Positions 36,470 to 43,887 of a stretch of 64,000 nucleotides of DNA are shown here, one piece after another. A program made the translations under genes and the position numbers. The notes beneath the pieces were generated by a model. It saw only the letters and a program-made list of their open reading frames with translations. It made no database searches and was not told where the DNA came from. Numbering within the stretch: position 1 is the first letter of the stretch; every line of letters begins with the position of its first letter. Source of the DNA: Bog-756 sp963713625 (GTDB lineage Bacteria > Actinomycetota > Acidimicrobiia > Acidimicrobiales > RAAP-2); contig CAVQMN010000006.1 of assembly GCA_963713625.1 (NCBI GenBank), positions 186,001 through 250,000 on the forward strand, written 5' to 3'.

Positions 36470-37969
36470 ATGAGGAAGCCAACATCCAGCTCGTTACGTT
36501 TGCGGATAGTGACAGTTGCATCGGTAGTTGCTATGGCGGGGGTGGTAGCCGTGGGCGTTCCGGTGGTGGCCGGTGCCGTCGTGCACCCAGCTACCGTCAC
36601 TGTGCCAGGCGCACCCAGGGGAGTAAGGGCCGCTCCCGGCAACAGAGCCGAGGTTGTTAAGTGGACCGCTCCGGCCAACAACGGCGGAAGTCCGATCACC
36701 GGATATGTGGCGACGGCATCCCCGGATTCCGAAAGTTGCGCGACAACAGGTGCAACGACCTGTACTGTTCACGGCCTAGTCAATGGCCACACTTACAGCG
36801 TCTCAGTCGAAGCCAGTAATAAGAAGGGCCTAGGTGCACCGTCGGCGATCGTCATGGCGAAGCCCGGTCTTCCGCGTGCCCCTACCCACGTGAAGGCAAC
36901 TCCGGGCAGTGGCTATGTAGCGATCTCCTGGACCGCCCCGGCAAACAACGGCAGCCATATCACCAAGTACACCGTAACTACGACGCCGAGCTTCAAGCGA
37001 TGCGCGACGTCGGGTACCAAGACCTGCATCGTGACCGGGCTGACCAACGGGACGAGCTACCGATTCAAGGTTACTGCCACCAACGCATACGGCACCGGAG
37101 CGCCATCGGCATCTTCGGCACCGGCAACCCCACCCGTCGTACGGACGATTTCCGTAGGCTCGGATCCCAAAGGCATCTCCTCAGACGGCGCTCACGTTTG
37201 GGTTACGAATGGCTCCAGCGGATCGGTCACCGAGCTCAATGCCTCCGATGGAACAACGGCCCATTCGCCCATTTCTGTGGGCAGTGATCCGGACGGGATC
37301 TCTTCGGACGGTACGCACGTCTGGATCGCAAACGCCTCGCTCGGATCGGTCACCGAGCTCAATGCCTCCGATGGGTCCAACGTGCGGACCACTCCTGTAG
37401 GTACTGGTCCTGAAGGCATCGCATCCGATGGCACCTACGTCTGGGTAGCAAATAGCGGGAGCGCATCGGTGAGTGAACTGAGTGCCACCGATGGTGCCCT
37501 TTTGCGGACCATCACCGTGGGATCCAATCCCGGGTCTGTCTCCTTGGATAGTTCTCACGTCTGGCTGACAAACAATGCAGATGGTACGGCCACTGAGCTG
37601 AACGCGTCCACGGGTGCATTTATTGAAACCGTTGCCGTCGGGACCAATCCGGATGCCATCTCCTGCGATGGCACCGATGTCTGGGTGGCGAACAAAGGCA
37701 GCAACTCCGTCACCGAGCTGAATGCCTCGACGGGATCAATCGTCCAGACCGTCGCCGTGGGTGCCTCGCCTGATGCCATCTTCTCGGACGGAACCCACGT
37801 CTGGGTGGCAAATAGCGGGAGCAACTCGGTGACCGAGCTCAGTGCGTCGACAGGGGCTACCCTTCAAAACATTCCGGTCGGCGTGAGGCCCGTCGCTCTC
37901 TCTTCGGATGGCTCTCATGTCTGGGTAGCGAATAGCGGGAGCAACTCGGTGACCGAGATAGCTCCATAG
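36470..37969 (+). CDS. Secreted protein with two FN3 domains and a seven-bladed YVTN/NHL propeller
   Basis: 499 residues from the ATG at 36470, behind GGAGGTG. A signal peptide (IVTVASVVAMAGVVAVGVPVVAGAV) is followed by two fibronectin type III domains (PGAPRGVRAAPGNRAEVVKW and PRAPTHVKATPGSGYVAISW, each with TAPANNG and a Cys pair). Then come seven ~42-residue repeats with the core VGSDPxGISSDGTHVWVAN and SVTELNAS, one propeller. Such proteins sit outside the cell and bind sugars or proteins. Near-identical repeats mark recent internal duplication. Confidence 0.87.
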   Translation: MRKPTSSSLRLRIVTVASVVAMAGVVAVGVPVVAGAVVHPATVTVPGAPRGVRAAPGNRAEVVKWTAPANNGGSPITGYVATASPDSESCATTGATTCTVHGLVNGHTYSVSVEASNKKGLGAPSAIVMAKPGLPRAPTHVKATPGSGYVAISWTAPANNGSHITKYTVTTTPSFKRCATSGTKTCIVTGLTNGTSYRFKVTATNAYGTGAPSASSAPATPPVVRTISVGSDPKGISSDGAHVWVTNGSSGSVTELNASDGTTAHSPISVGSDPDGISSDGTHVWIANASLGSVTELNASDGSNVRTTPVGTGPEGIASDGTYVWVANSGSASVSELSATDGALLRTITVGSNPGSVSLDSSHVWLTNNADGTATELNASTGAFIETVAVGTNPDAISCDGTDVWVANKGSNSVTELNASTGSIVQTVAVGASPDAIFSDGTHVWVANSGSNSVTELSASTGATLQNIPVGVRPVALSSDGSHVWVANSGSNSVTEIAP

Positions 37970-38198
37970 GAAGCCGACCCCTTTGTTGACGCTCGTTACT
38001 CCAGTCGAACTGCAGGCCGAACCGCCTGCGTCCTACGACTCGGGATCTGGCTGACGGATGGGGCAAAACGGTGGGCGCCTAGACAGCCTTCGCTGCCCTG
38101 TCTCCGGGGATCCCAGGCCGGTTCAAAACGTCGTTGTTACAACGGCTGTGGTGGCGGTGGGTGACAGAAAATCTCCGAGAATGTCCACGTTCGCTCCG
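37970..38198. other. Gap between propeller gene and IS-flanking repeat
   Basis: No gene, hairpin with T-tract or RNA motif was recognised. Confidence 0.35.
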
Positions 38199-38277
38199 AT
38201 CCTGAATGCGGTGTGTCACTCTCGCGTCACGCTCACAGAGTGTGAGGTGGTCACTGCCGCAGAAACCAACCTTGACC
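38199..38277 (+). repeat. 79-bp direct repeat, left copy, abutting the IS
   Basis: It begins ATCCTGAATGCGGTG and ends AACCTTGACC at the first base of the IS left inverted repeat. It matches 39705-39783 except for C/T at 38252/39758. It contains a CACTCT/AGAGTG dyad. Confidence 0.92.
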
Positions 38278-38299
38278 GGCTCTTCGGATTCTGGCGGGG
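38278..38299. repeat. IS left inverted repeat (22 bp)
   Basis: Exact reverse complement of 39683-39704; begins GGCTCTTCGGATTCTGG. Confidence 0.93.
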
Positions 38300-38308
38300 T
38301 CCAGCACC

Positions 38309-39625
38309 TCATCGGACGACGATCGAGCCCAGCACTCGCCAGTTCGGCTTGCCGGCGTAGAGCAGGGCTCGGATCCGGTAGTTCTCGAAGTTGCGGAACC
38401 CGAAGCCGATCCGCTTGATGCGCTTGATCAGGTTGTTGAGGGCTTCGGTGGGCCCGTTGGACACCCTGGCCAGGTGGAAGTTGGCGATCTTGTCGAACCA
38501 GTCTCGGATTGTTCGTCCCAGCTTTTGGACCTCGGGGGGCATGGCCCGTCGCATGCAGTGGGCTTGGAGTTCTTTGAGCAGCTGGCGGGCTTCGTCGGGG
38601 TTGCTCGCCCGGTAGAAGTCTCGCAGGCGCTCCTTGATTCGATAGGCGATGGCCACCTCGGCGCCGGGATCACCGAGCTCGAGTAGTGACCACAGGCGGG
38701 CGGTTGCCTTGGCGTCGAGCCCCTCTTCGCTTCGGAGCAGAACCCGTCGAGCCCGATAGAGCGGATCGTCTCTTCGGCCCCGGTGCCCGGTCTGTTCGTT
38801 TTGGACCCGGCGCCTCACCGCGTCGAGGCAGCGATTGGCCAGCGAGATGACATGGAAGGGGTCGACCACCTGGTGGGCCTTGGGCAAGATCACCGTGTAC
38901 ACGGCGGCGTAGGTGGCCGACATGTCGAGGGCCCCGAAGCGGATCCGCTCCTTCCAGGCCACCGGCTGTTTGTCGATCCAGCCCGCCACGTCGGTGTATT
39001 TGCGGGTGGGGAGGATGTCGATGATCTGGTGGTTCTCCACGTCGGCGACGGTGGTGGCGTAGGCGGTGTGGCTGTGCGAACCGAGTTTGACGAAGGAGGT
39101 CTCGTCGAGCCCGATGGCGGTGGTCTTGTTCAGCCGTTTGCGGTCGGCAAGGAGGAGGGCCTCCCCGTAGGTGGTGACGGCGTCGTTGACCGTGTGCCAG
39201 TCACAGGCCAGCTCGGCCGCCACTTCTGACACGGTCCGGCCGCCGCCCACCTGAACCGTTGCCCACTTGGCCGCCCTGGTTGTCAGCAAACAGTTCTTGG
39301 CCGCGATGCGATGGTCCTCGAGCACCCAGGACTTCATGGGACACACCGGATCCACGCAGCGCATCCGGTGCTTCTTCCAGGCCAGCGACATCGGTGTCCC
39401 GTAGACGGGAAGGTCCACATAGTGGACCACCGGCCGTTCTTTGATCTGGGCCTGTCGATGGCAGGCCGGACATCGGACGACGCCCGGCACCTGCTCGACC
39501 ATGAGTCTGACGTGGGGACCGCGGCGCTCGTAGCGCAGGACCTGCACATCCTTCAGACCCACCAGGGCCTGGAGGATCTCAGTAGGGTGGACAAGGACGA
39601 AGGTGCTTCTTGCTTTTTGGCTCAC
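38309..39625 (-). CDS. ISL3-family transposase
   Basis: 438 residues, intact. The N-terminal zinc-finger-like part has RCPACHRQAQ and a second CVDPVCPMKSW pair. A helix-turn-helix region (GGRTVSEVAAELACDWHTVND) follows, then the DDE-type core: GLDETSF (first Asp), RFGALDMSATYAAVY and VVDPFHVI (second Asp region) and SNGPTEALNNLIKRIKRIGFGF (final Glu). The C-terminal GFRNFENYRIRALLY is diagnostic of ISL3. It cuts and pastes its own element. It fills nearly the whole IS and starts at the ATG at 39625. Confidence 0.95.
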   Translation of the reverse strand: MSQKARSTFVLVHPTEILQALVGLKDVQVLRYERRGPHVRLMVEQVPGVVRCPACHRQAQIKERPVVHYVDLPVYGTPMSLAWKKHRMRCVDPVCPMKSWVLEDHRIAAKNCLLTTRAAKWATVQVGGGRTVSEVAAELACDWHTVNDAVTTYGEALLLADRKRLNKTTAIGLDETSFVKLGSHSHTAYATTVADVENHQIIDILPTRKYTDVAGWIDKQPVAWKERIRFGALDMSATYAAVYTVILPKAHQVVDPFHVISLANRCLDAVRRRVQNEQTGHRGRRDDPLYRARRVLLRSEEGLDAKATARLWSLLELGDPGAEVAIAYRIKERLRDFYRASNPDEARQLLKELQAHCMRRAMPPEVQKLGRTIRDWFDKIANFHLARVSNGPTEALNNLIKRIKRIGFGFRNFENYRIRALLYAGKPNWRVLGSIVVR

Positions 39626-39682
39626 ACCTCAAGCCTGAAGCGCCTTCGCCTAATTCTGGGTGACCCCGGTCACCCAACAGCT

Positions 39683-39704
39683 CCCCGCCAGAATCCGAAG
39701 AGCC
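39683..39704. repeat. IS right inverted repeat (22 bp)
   Basis: Pairs without mismatch with 38278-38299; ends CCGAAGAGCC. Confidence 0.93.
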
Positions 39705-39783
39705 ATCCTGAATGCGGTGTGTCACTCTCGCGTCACGCTCACAGAGTGTGAGGTGGTTACTGCCGCAGAAACCAACCTTGACC
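39705..39783 (+). repeat. 79-bp direct repeat, right copy
   Basis: Begins at the first base after the IS and ends 11 bp before the encoded CCA of tRNA-Val. It differs from the left copy by one base. Before IS insertion it was probably the single sequence downstream of the tRNA. Confidence 0.92.
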
Positions 39784-39794
39784 AGGGACCTTCC

Positions 39795-39871
39795 TGGTGG
39801 GCGCTAGAGGACTCGAACCTCCGACCTCAGCCGTGTGAAGGCTGCGCTCTAACCAACTGAGCTAAACGCCC
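39795..39871 (-). tRNA. tRNA-Val (anticodon CAC)
   Basis: 77 nt including an encoded CCA. Acceptor GGGCGTT/AGCGCCC, D arm GCTC-AGTTGGTTA-GAGC, anticodon stem CAGCC/GGCTG with loop TTCACAC (anticodon CAC), T arm GGAGG-TTCGAGT-CCTCT. All stems pair, allowing G-U. Confidence 0.96.
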
Positions 39872-40007
39872 GCATGTACCGCGTGCGCCCTCCCCGGCAC
39901 CCGGAAGGACCGGTGCCAAGAGTAGCCGACACTCCCCCAGAGAAGATCCAGCCGTCCGGAGCAACGCCTGCGCCGTAGAATCGCGCCCGAAGGCCAGGGC
40001 TTCCGGT

Positions 40008-41429
40008 TCAGTCGGCGGGCATGTCCGGAAAGGGCGGCACTTCGTCGAACCCGATCGCGGCCTCCAGCGCGGCCGACGACCGGAGCACAACCAGATCGGC
40101 ATGTTGTGGCCCCACCAACTGCAACCCGACGGGCAACCCCGAGGCGGTCAGCCCGACGGGGATCGACGCGGCCGGTGATCGGGTCATGTTGAACGGATAG
40201 GTGAACTTGACCCAGTTGTAGTCAGCCGTCCCGTTGATCATCCCCGAGCCGTTCAGCGAACGGAGCGGGGGCTCGGCGGCGACCGTGGGCGTGATCAGCA
40301 GGCGGACATCGTGGAACAACTCGACCAGCCGGAGGTTGAGGGCGTGGCACGCATCCTCGGCCCGCACCAGGTCGAGGGCGCTCGTCGAGGCCGCGCTCTC
40401 GATCACCGTGGCCAGGACGGGATCGACCTGTTCCCAGAGATCGGTCCCCCGGACGTCGGCGTGGGTGCGGAGGTTGTAGACGCCGGCCAACGTCAGCCAC
40501 TGGTCGACGGGGTCGGCGTCGAACACCGTCTCGATCTCCACGACCTCGGTGCCCAACGAGGCCATCACCGCTACCGCCCGCTCGCAGATAGCCAGCACCT
40601 CGGCGTCGACATCCGCGTACCCGAGCGTCGGCGACCAGGCCACCTTGCGGGGGGGCTTGGCCTCGTCGAGGGCGGCCAACCACGATGCCTCCGGACGGGG
40701 CAGGGAGCGCAAGTCGCTGGGGTCCGGCCCGACCACCACATCGAGCGCCGCCACCACGTCGGCCAGACGACGGGCCATCGGACCCCGGGTCGACAGATGC
40801 TGCCAATCAGGAGCCGATGGGCCACCGCTCGGCACCCGCCCGAGCGATGGCTTCACCCCCGACAAACCACAGCAGGACGACGGGATGCGAATCGATCCCC
40901 CGCCGTCAGAACCGGTGGCCAAGGGCACCAGGCCCGCGGCCACTGCCGCCGCGCTCCCTCCGGACGATCCCCCCGGCGAGTGGTCGAGGTTCCACGGGTT
41001 GAGGGTAGGTCCGAACACGGTGTTGTCGGTATCGGACTTCCATCCCAGCTCCGGCGTGTTGGTTTTCCCCACCACCACGCACCCGGCCGCCACCAGTCGC
41101 GCCACCATGGGCGAATCGGATGCCGCCGGGGGGCCGTTCGAAAAGGCCGCAGATCCATGCGAGGTCACGAAGCCGGCCGCATCCTCGAGGTCCTTCACCG
41201 CCAGCGGGATACCGGCCAACGGCCCGGGGTCGATGCCGCCGGCAACCTTGCGGTCGATCGCTTCGGCCGCTGACCGGGCTCGCTCCCCATCCACGGCCAC
41301 AAAAGCGTTGAGCTGTGGATTGTGCCGGCTGATCTGGTCCAGCGCATGGTCGACCAACGAGGCTGCGGTCAACCGGCCGTCGCGCACCCCGCGGGCCAGG
41401 TCGACCACTGATTCGGTCCGGAAGTCCAT
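40008..41429 (-). CDS. Amidase signature family hydrolase
   Basis: 473 residues from the ATG at 41429 (MDFRTESVVDLARGVRDG). The Ser-cisSer-Lys triad region is visible: AGIPLAVKDLED gives the lysine, and SPGGSSGGSAAAVAAG plus TGSDGGGSIRIPSSCCGLSG give the two serines. The family hydrolyses amides such as acylamides, nitrile-derived amides or Glu-tRNA amide; without GatB/GatC neighbours it is a stand-alone amidase. It is divergent from the VOC gene. A much longer upstream reading overlaps that gene on the other strand and is rejected. Confidence 0.93.
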   Translation of the reverse strand: MDFRTESVVDLARGVRDGRLTAASLVDHALDQISRHNPQLNAFVAVDGERARSAAEAIDRKVAGGIDPGPLAGIPLAVKDLEDAAGFVTSHGSAAFSNGPPAASDSPMVARLVAAGCVVVGKTNTPELGWKSDTDNTVFGPTLNPWNLDHSPGGSSGGSAAAVAAGLVPLATGSDGGGSIRIPSSCCGLSGVKPSLGRVPSGGPSAPDWQHLSTRGPMARRLADVVAALDVVVGPDPSDLRSLPRPEASWLAALDEAKPPRKVAWSPTLGYADVDAEVLAICERAVAVMASLGTEVVEIETVFDADPVDQWLTLAGVYNLRTHADVRGTDLWEQVDPVLATVIESAASTSALDLVRAEDACHALNLRLVELFHDVRLLITPTVAAEPPLRSLNGSGMINGTADYNWVKFTYPFNMTRSPAASIPVGLTASGLPVGLQLVGPQHADLVVLRSSAALEAAIGFDEVPPFPDMPAD

Positions 41430-41555
41430 GACTCGACCGTACAGGCGAGGAATGGCACCGACAAACGCCATCCTGCCGGCACGGCCGGGTTCGGTGTTGG
41501 CGTCGGCGTCTCGCCGTCGGCCGCCCGGTTCGACAACGACGGGAACGGGGAAGCA

Positions 41556-42443
41556 GTGTGTGCCATGCCCGGAGCAGCCATCGTCGACGTCGCGCTCGAT
41601 CACGTGGCCCACGCAGTGCCGCGTTGGCAGGACGTCTGGCACCGGTACGCCTTCGAGCTCGGTGCCGGCTGGAGCTCGGGCGGTCTGGCCACCGGGTTCG
41701 CTCCCGGTCAGATCGAGTTCGCCAACCGGGCCAGGCTCGAACTGCTCATGCCCAACGACATCGAGGCCAACGATTTCCTCCAACGGTTCATCACCCGCAA
41801 CGGACCCGGCCCCCATCACCTGACCTTCAAAGTCCCCGATCTGGCCCTGGCCATCGAGCAGACGAGGAGTGCCGGCTACGAGCCCATCGGCATCGATCTC
41901 ACCGATCCCGAGTGGATGGAGGCGTTCATCCATCCGAAGCAGGCCACCGGCATCGTGGTCCAGCTGGCCCAGGCCGCCGCCCCGTGGACCGGTCCCCAAC
42001 CCGACGACTTCCCGGTCGGCAGGCGGGTGCGGGCCGACGGAACCGGGCCCGTTCGGTCAGCCTCCCTTCGGTGGGTGACCCATGCGGTGGCCGAACTCGA
42101 AACCGCCATCCCCCTCTTCGTGGATCTACTGGGCGGCGAGGTGGTGGGCGAGGGAGCCCTTCCCGATCTCCGATGGAGGGAGCTGACCTGGGGCGGACCG
42201 ATGGGGTTGCGCCTGGTCACCCCGACGGGTACGGCGGACACGCCCCTCCGGCAGTGGCTCGGCTCCCGGAGCGGCCGGGTCCATCATCTCGAATTCAGCG
42301 CCGAAGAGCCGGGGGGTATCGCGGGTGCGGTCCCGGGGGACGGATCACCGCTCGATTCCGCCGACGATCCCGCCTCCTACACCTGGTGGGTCGTGCCGCC
42401 CGAGGAGAACGCCGGGATGCGCCTGGCCATCCAGGCCGAGTGA
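41556..42443 (+). CDS. VOC-superfamily (glyoxalase-like) protein with two modules
   Basis: 295 residues from a GTG at 41556 with GGGGAAG upstream; ATG at 41565 is the alternative. The first module starts VDVALDHVAHAVPRWQDVWHRY and contains GPGPHHLTFKVPDLA; the second starts SLRWVTHAVAELETAIPLFVDLLGGEV and contains GRVHHLEFSAEEPGG. Paired His and Glu residues at these strands are the metal ligands of VOC dioxygenases and epimerases. A methylmalonyl-CoA epimerase-like or lyase role is possible; the reaction is not assigned. Confidence 0.8.
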   Translation: MCAMPGAAIVDVALDHVAHAVPRWQDVWHRYAFELGAGWSSGGLATGFAPGQIEFANRARLELLMPNDIEANDFLQRFITRNGPGPHHLTFKVPDLALAIEQTRSAGYEPIGIDLTDPEWMEAFIHPKQATGIVVQLAQAAAPWTGPQPDDFPVGRRVRADGTGPVRSASLRWVTHAVAELETAIPLFVDLLGGEVVGEGALPDLRWRELTWGGPMGLRLVTPTGTADTPLRQWLGSRSGRVHHLEFSAEEPGGIAGAVPGDGSPLDSADDPASYTWWVVPPEENAGMRLAIQAE

Positions 42444-42533
42444 GAGGGACGGTGCTGCGGATATCGGCGCCAACCAGGGTGGCGGCTTCCGGTCGAATCC
42501 AACCGGTCCCCCGGGACCGGTAGCCTGACGTCC

Positions 42534-43139
42534 GTGGCCAATCCGACCGCCGCCGAACTCCGGAAGTCCGCCCGCGCCGCCAAGTGGGCCGTCGACAGGC
42601 TCGATGGGCGCGAGCGGCGATTCTCGATCGTGGCCGCCGTTCTCTCTGTCCTGTTCGGGCTGTTGATCTACTTCTCGGAGACCCACGACAAGAGCTTCCG
42701 ATTGGCCAAGGGCCAGCTCACCCCGCAGACCACGTTGCTGTTGGCCATCGTGTGCGGTGTCCTGCTCCTCGGGGCCACCTACCTCGGCCGTCGGGCTCCA
42801 GTCGGCTTCGTGGCGCTGTTCACGTTCTTGATGTTCGGGACCTCGACCCTTCCCCTCGGGCTTCCCTTCCTGGCCCTGGCCGGCTGGCTGCTCTACCGCT
42901 CGTACAAGGCCCAGAAGGAAGCCACGGCCAAACTTCGGGCCGCCCGGGCCGAAGCCTCGACCACGACGGCGGCCCGAACCGGAACACGGCCGGCGGCAAC
43001 CTCTCGGACCTCGGCGGGTTCCCGCAAGAAGGGACCGGCCACGCCCGAGGCCAACAAGCGCTACACACCCAAGCGCCCACCGCCGCCGGCGCCCAAGCCC
43101 TCACGCCGGGAGCGCAAGGCGACAAACGCCTCCGATTGA
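42534..43139 (+). CDS. Small membrane protein with basic C-terminal tail
   Basis: 201 residues from a GTG at 42534. Three hydrophobic helices lie at about 31-47, 66-84 and 88-117 (the last may be two). The C-terminal ~85 residues are Lys/Arg/Pro/Ala-rich (for example KRYTPKRPPPPAPKPSRRERKATN), likely cytoplasmic and disordered. No family is recognised. It is convergent with the TetR gene at 43178. Confidence 0.6.
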   Translation: MANPTAAELRKSARAAKWAVDRLDGRERRFSIVAAVLSVLFGLLIYFSETHDKSFRLAKGQLTPQTTLLLAIVCGVLLLGATYLGRRAPVGFVALFTFLMFGTSTLPLGLPFLALAGWLLYRSYKAQKEATAKLRAARAEASTTTAARTGTRPAATSRTSAGSRKKGPATPEANKRYTPKRPPPPAPKPSRRERKATNASD

Positions 43140-43177
43140 GTCGGGCGCCGGCCGACCGGCAATCGGCCCAACGCCGG

Positions 43178-43864
43178 TCAGGTCGGCTCGGTGACCAGGG
43201 CCGAGCGCAGCAGTTCGAGGATCTCGTTCCTCCGCCGCACCAACGACCGGCCCGTGGGCTCCTCGCCGAAGACCCGGAGCACCTCGACCTCGGTGAGCAT
43301 GCCGATGACCGTCGAGTAGATGGCCAGGAGAAGCAGCCTCGGCTCATGCCGTCGCATATGGCCGGCGTCCATCTCCGCCTCGAGGAACTCCGTGGCCCGA
43401 GCGACCAGCGGCTGGAGGGCAGCCACCAGCCGGGTCGCCGCCGGGGTGCCGGTACGGCCCATCTCGCGAACCAGACCGACCAGTTCCGGCCGGCGGGCGG
43501 CCAGCCGGAACACGGACCGCACCACCGCCTCCACCCGGGACCAACCGGAGCCGGCCACCGCCAACGACTCCTCCAGGGCGGTGGACAGGTCGATGGCACT
43601 CCGATCGATCACCGCCTCGAGGAGCACCTCCTTGGACGGGAACCAGTAGAGGATGGTCTGTTTGCGGATCTCGAGGCCTGCCGCCAGGGCGTCGAGCGAC
43701 GAGGCGTCGTAGCCGCGGGTGGCGAACGAAGCCAGGGCGGCGTCCAGTATCCGGTCGGCGGTGGTCGATGCCCCCGATCCGGGGCGTTCGGCCGCCGGAA
43801 CCCGGCGTGGTCGACTCCGGTCGCGTCCCGGGGTCTGCTCTCCTCCGATGCTCGACTCGGTCAC
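43178..43864 (-). CDS. TetR-family repressor of the fatty-acyl reductase operon
   Basis: 228 residues from a GTG at 43864. After a charged N-terminal extension of ~30 residues the HTH is ADRILDAALASFATRGYDASS, then LDALAAGLEIRKQTILYWFPSKEVLLEAV. The C-terminal domain is helical (TetR_C type). It is divergent from the four-gene acyl-reductase operon, with only 23 bp between start codons and a perfect palindrome in the gap, so autoregulation and operon repression relieved by an acyl-type ligand are the simplest reading. The ligand is unproven. Confidence 0.9.
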   Translation of the reverse strand: MTESSIGGEQTPGRDRSRPRRVPAAERPGSGASTTADRILDAALASFATRGYDASSLDALAAGLEIRKQTILYWFPSKEVLLEAVIDRSAIDLSTALEESLAVAGSGWSRVEAVVRSVFRLAARRPELVGLVREMGRTGTPAATRLVAALQPLVARATEFLEAEMDAGHMRRHEPRLLLLAIYSTVIGMLTEVEVLRVFGEEPTGRSLVRRRNEILELLRSALVTEPT

Positions 43865-43865
43865 T

Positions 43866-43877
43866 TACCATATGGTA
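43866..43877. promoter_or_regulatory. Palindromic operator TACCATATGGTA
   Basis: Perfect 12-bp palindrome in the 23-bp space between the TetR and acyl-reductase start codons. A repressor here would block both. The gap is too short for two leaders, so one or both transcripts may be leaderless. Confidence 0.75.
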
Positions 43878-43887
43878 GACAGATCCG

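Larger units (their letters stand above)
38278..39704. mobile_element. ISL3-family insertion sequence, 1427 bp
   Basis: Perfect 22-bp terminal inverted repeats: left end 38278-38299 beginning GGCTCTTCGG, right end 39683-39704 ending CCGAAGAGCC. One intact transposase lies between them. ISL3 elements normally create 8-bp target duplications; here the flanking 8-mers differ, but longer 79-bp repeats abut both ends. Confidence 0.92.

Noticed and set aside
41430..41999. N-terminal extension of the amidase
   Set aside because: It runs antisense through the VOC gene and lacks amidase conservation; the family start is at MDFRTESV.
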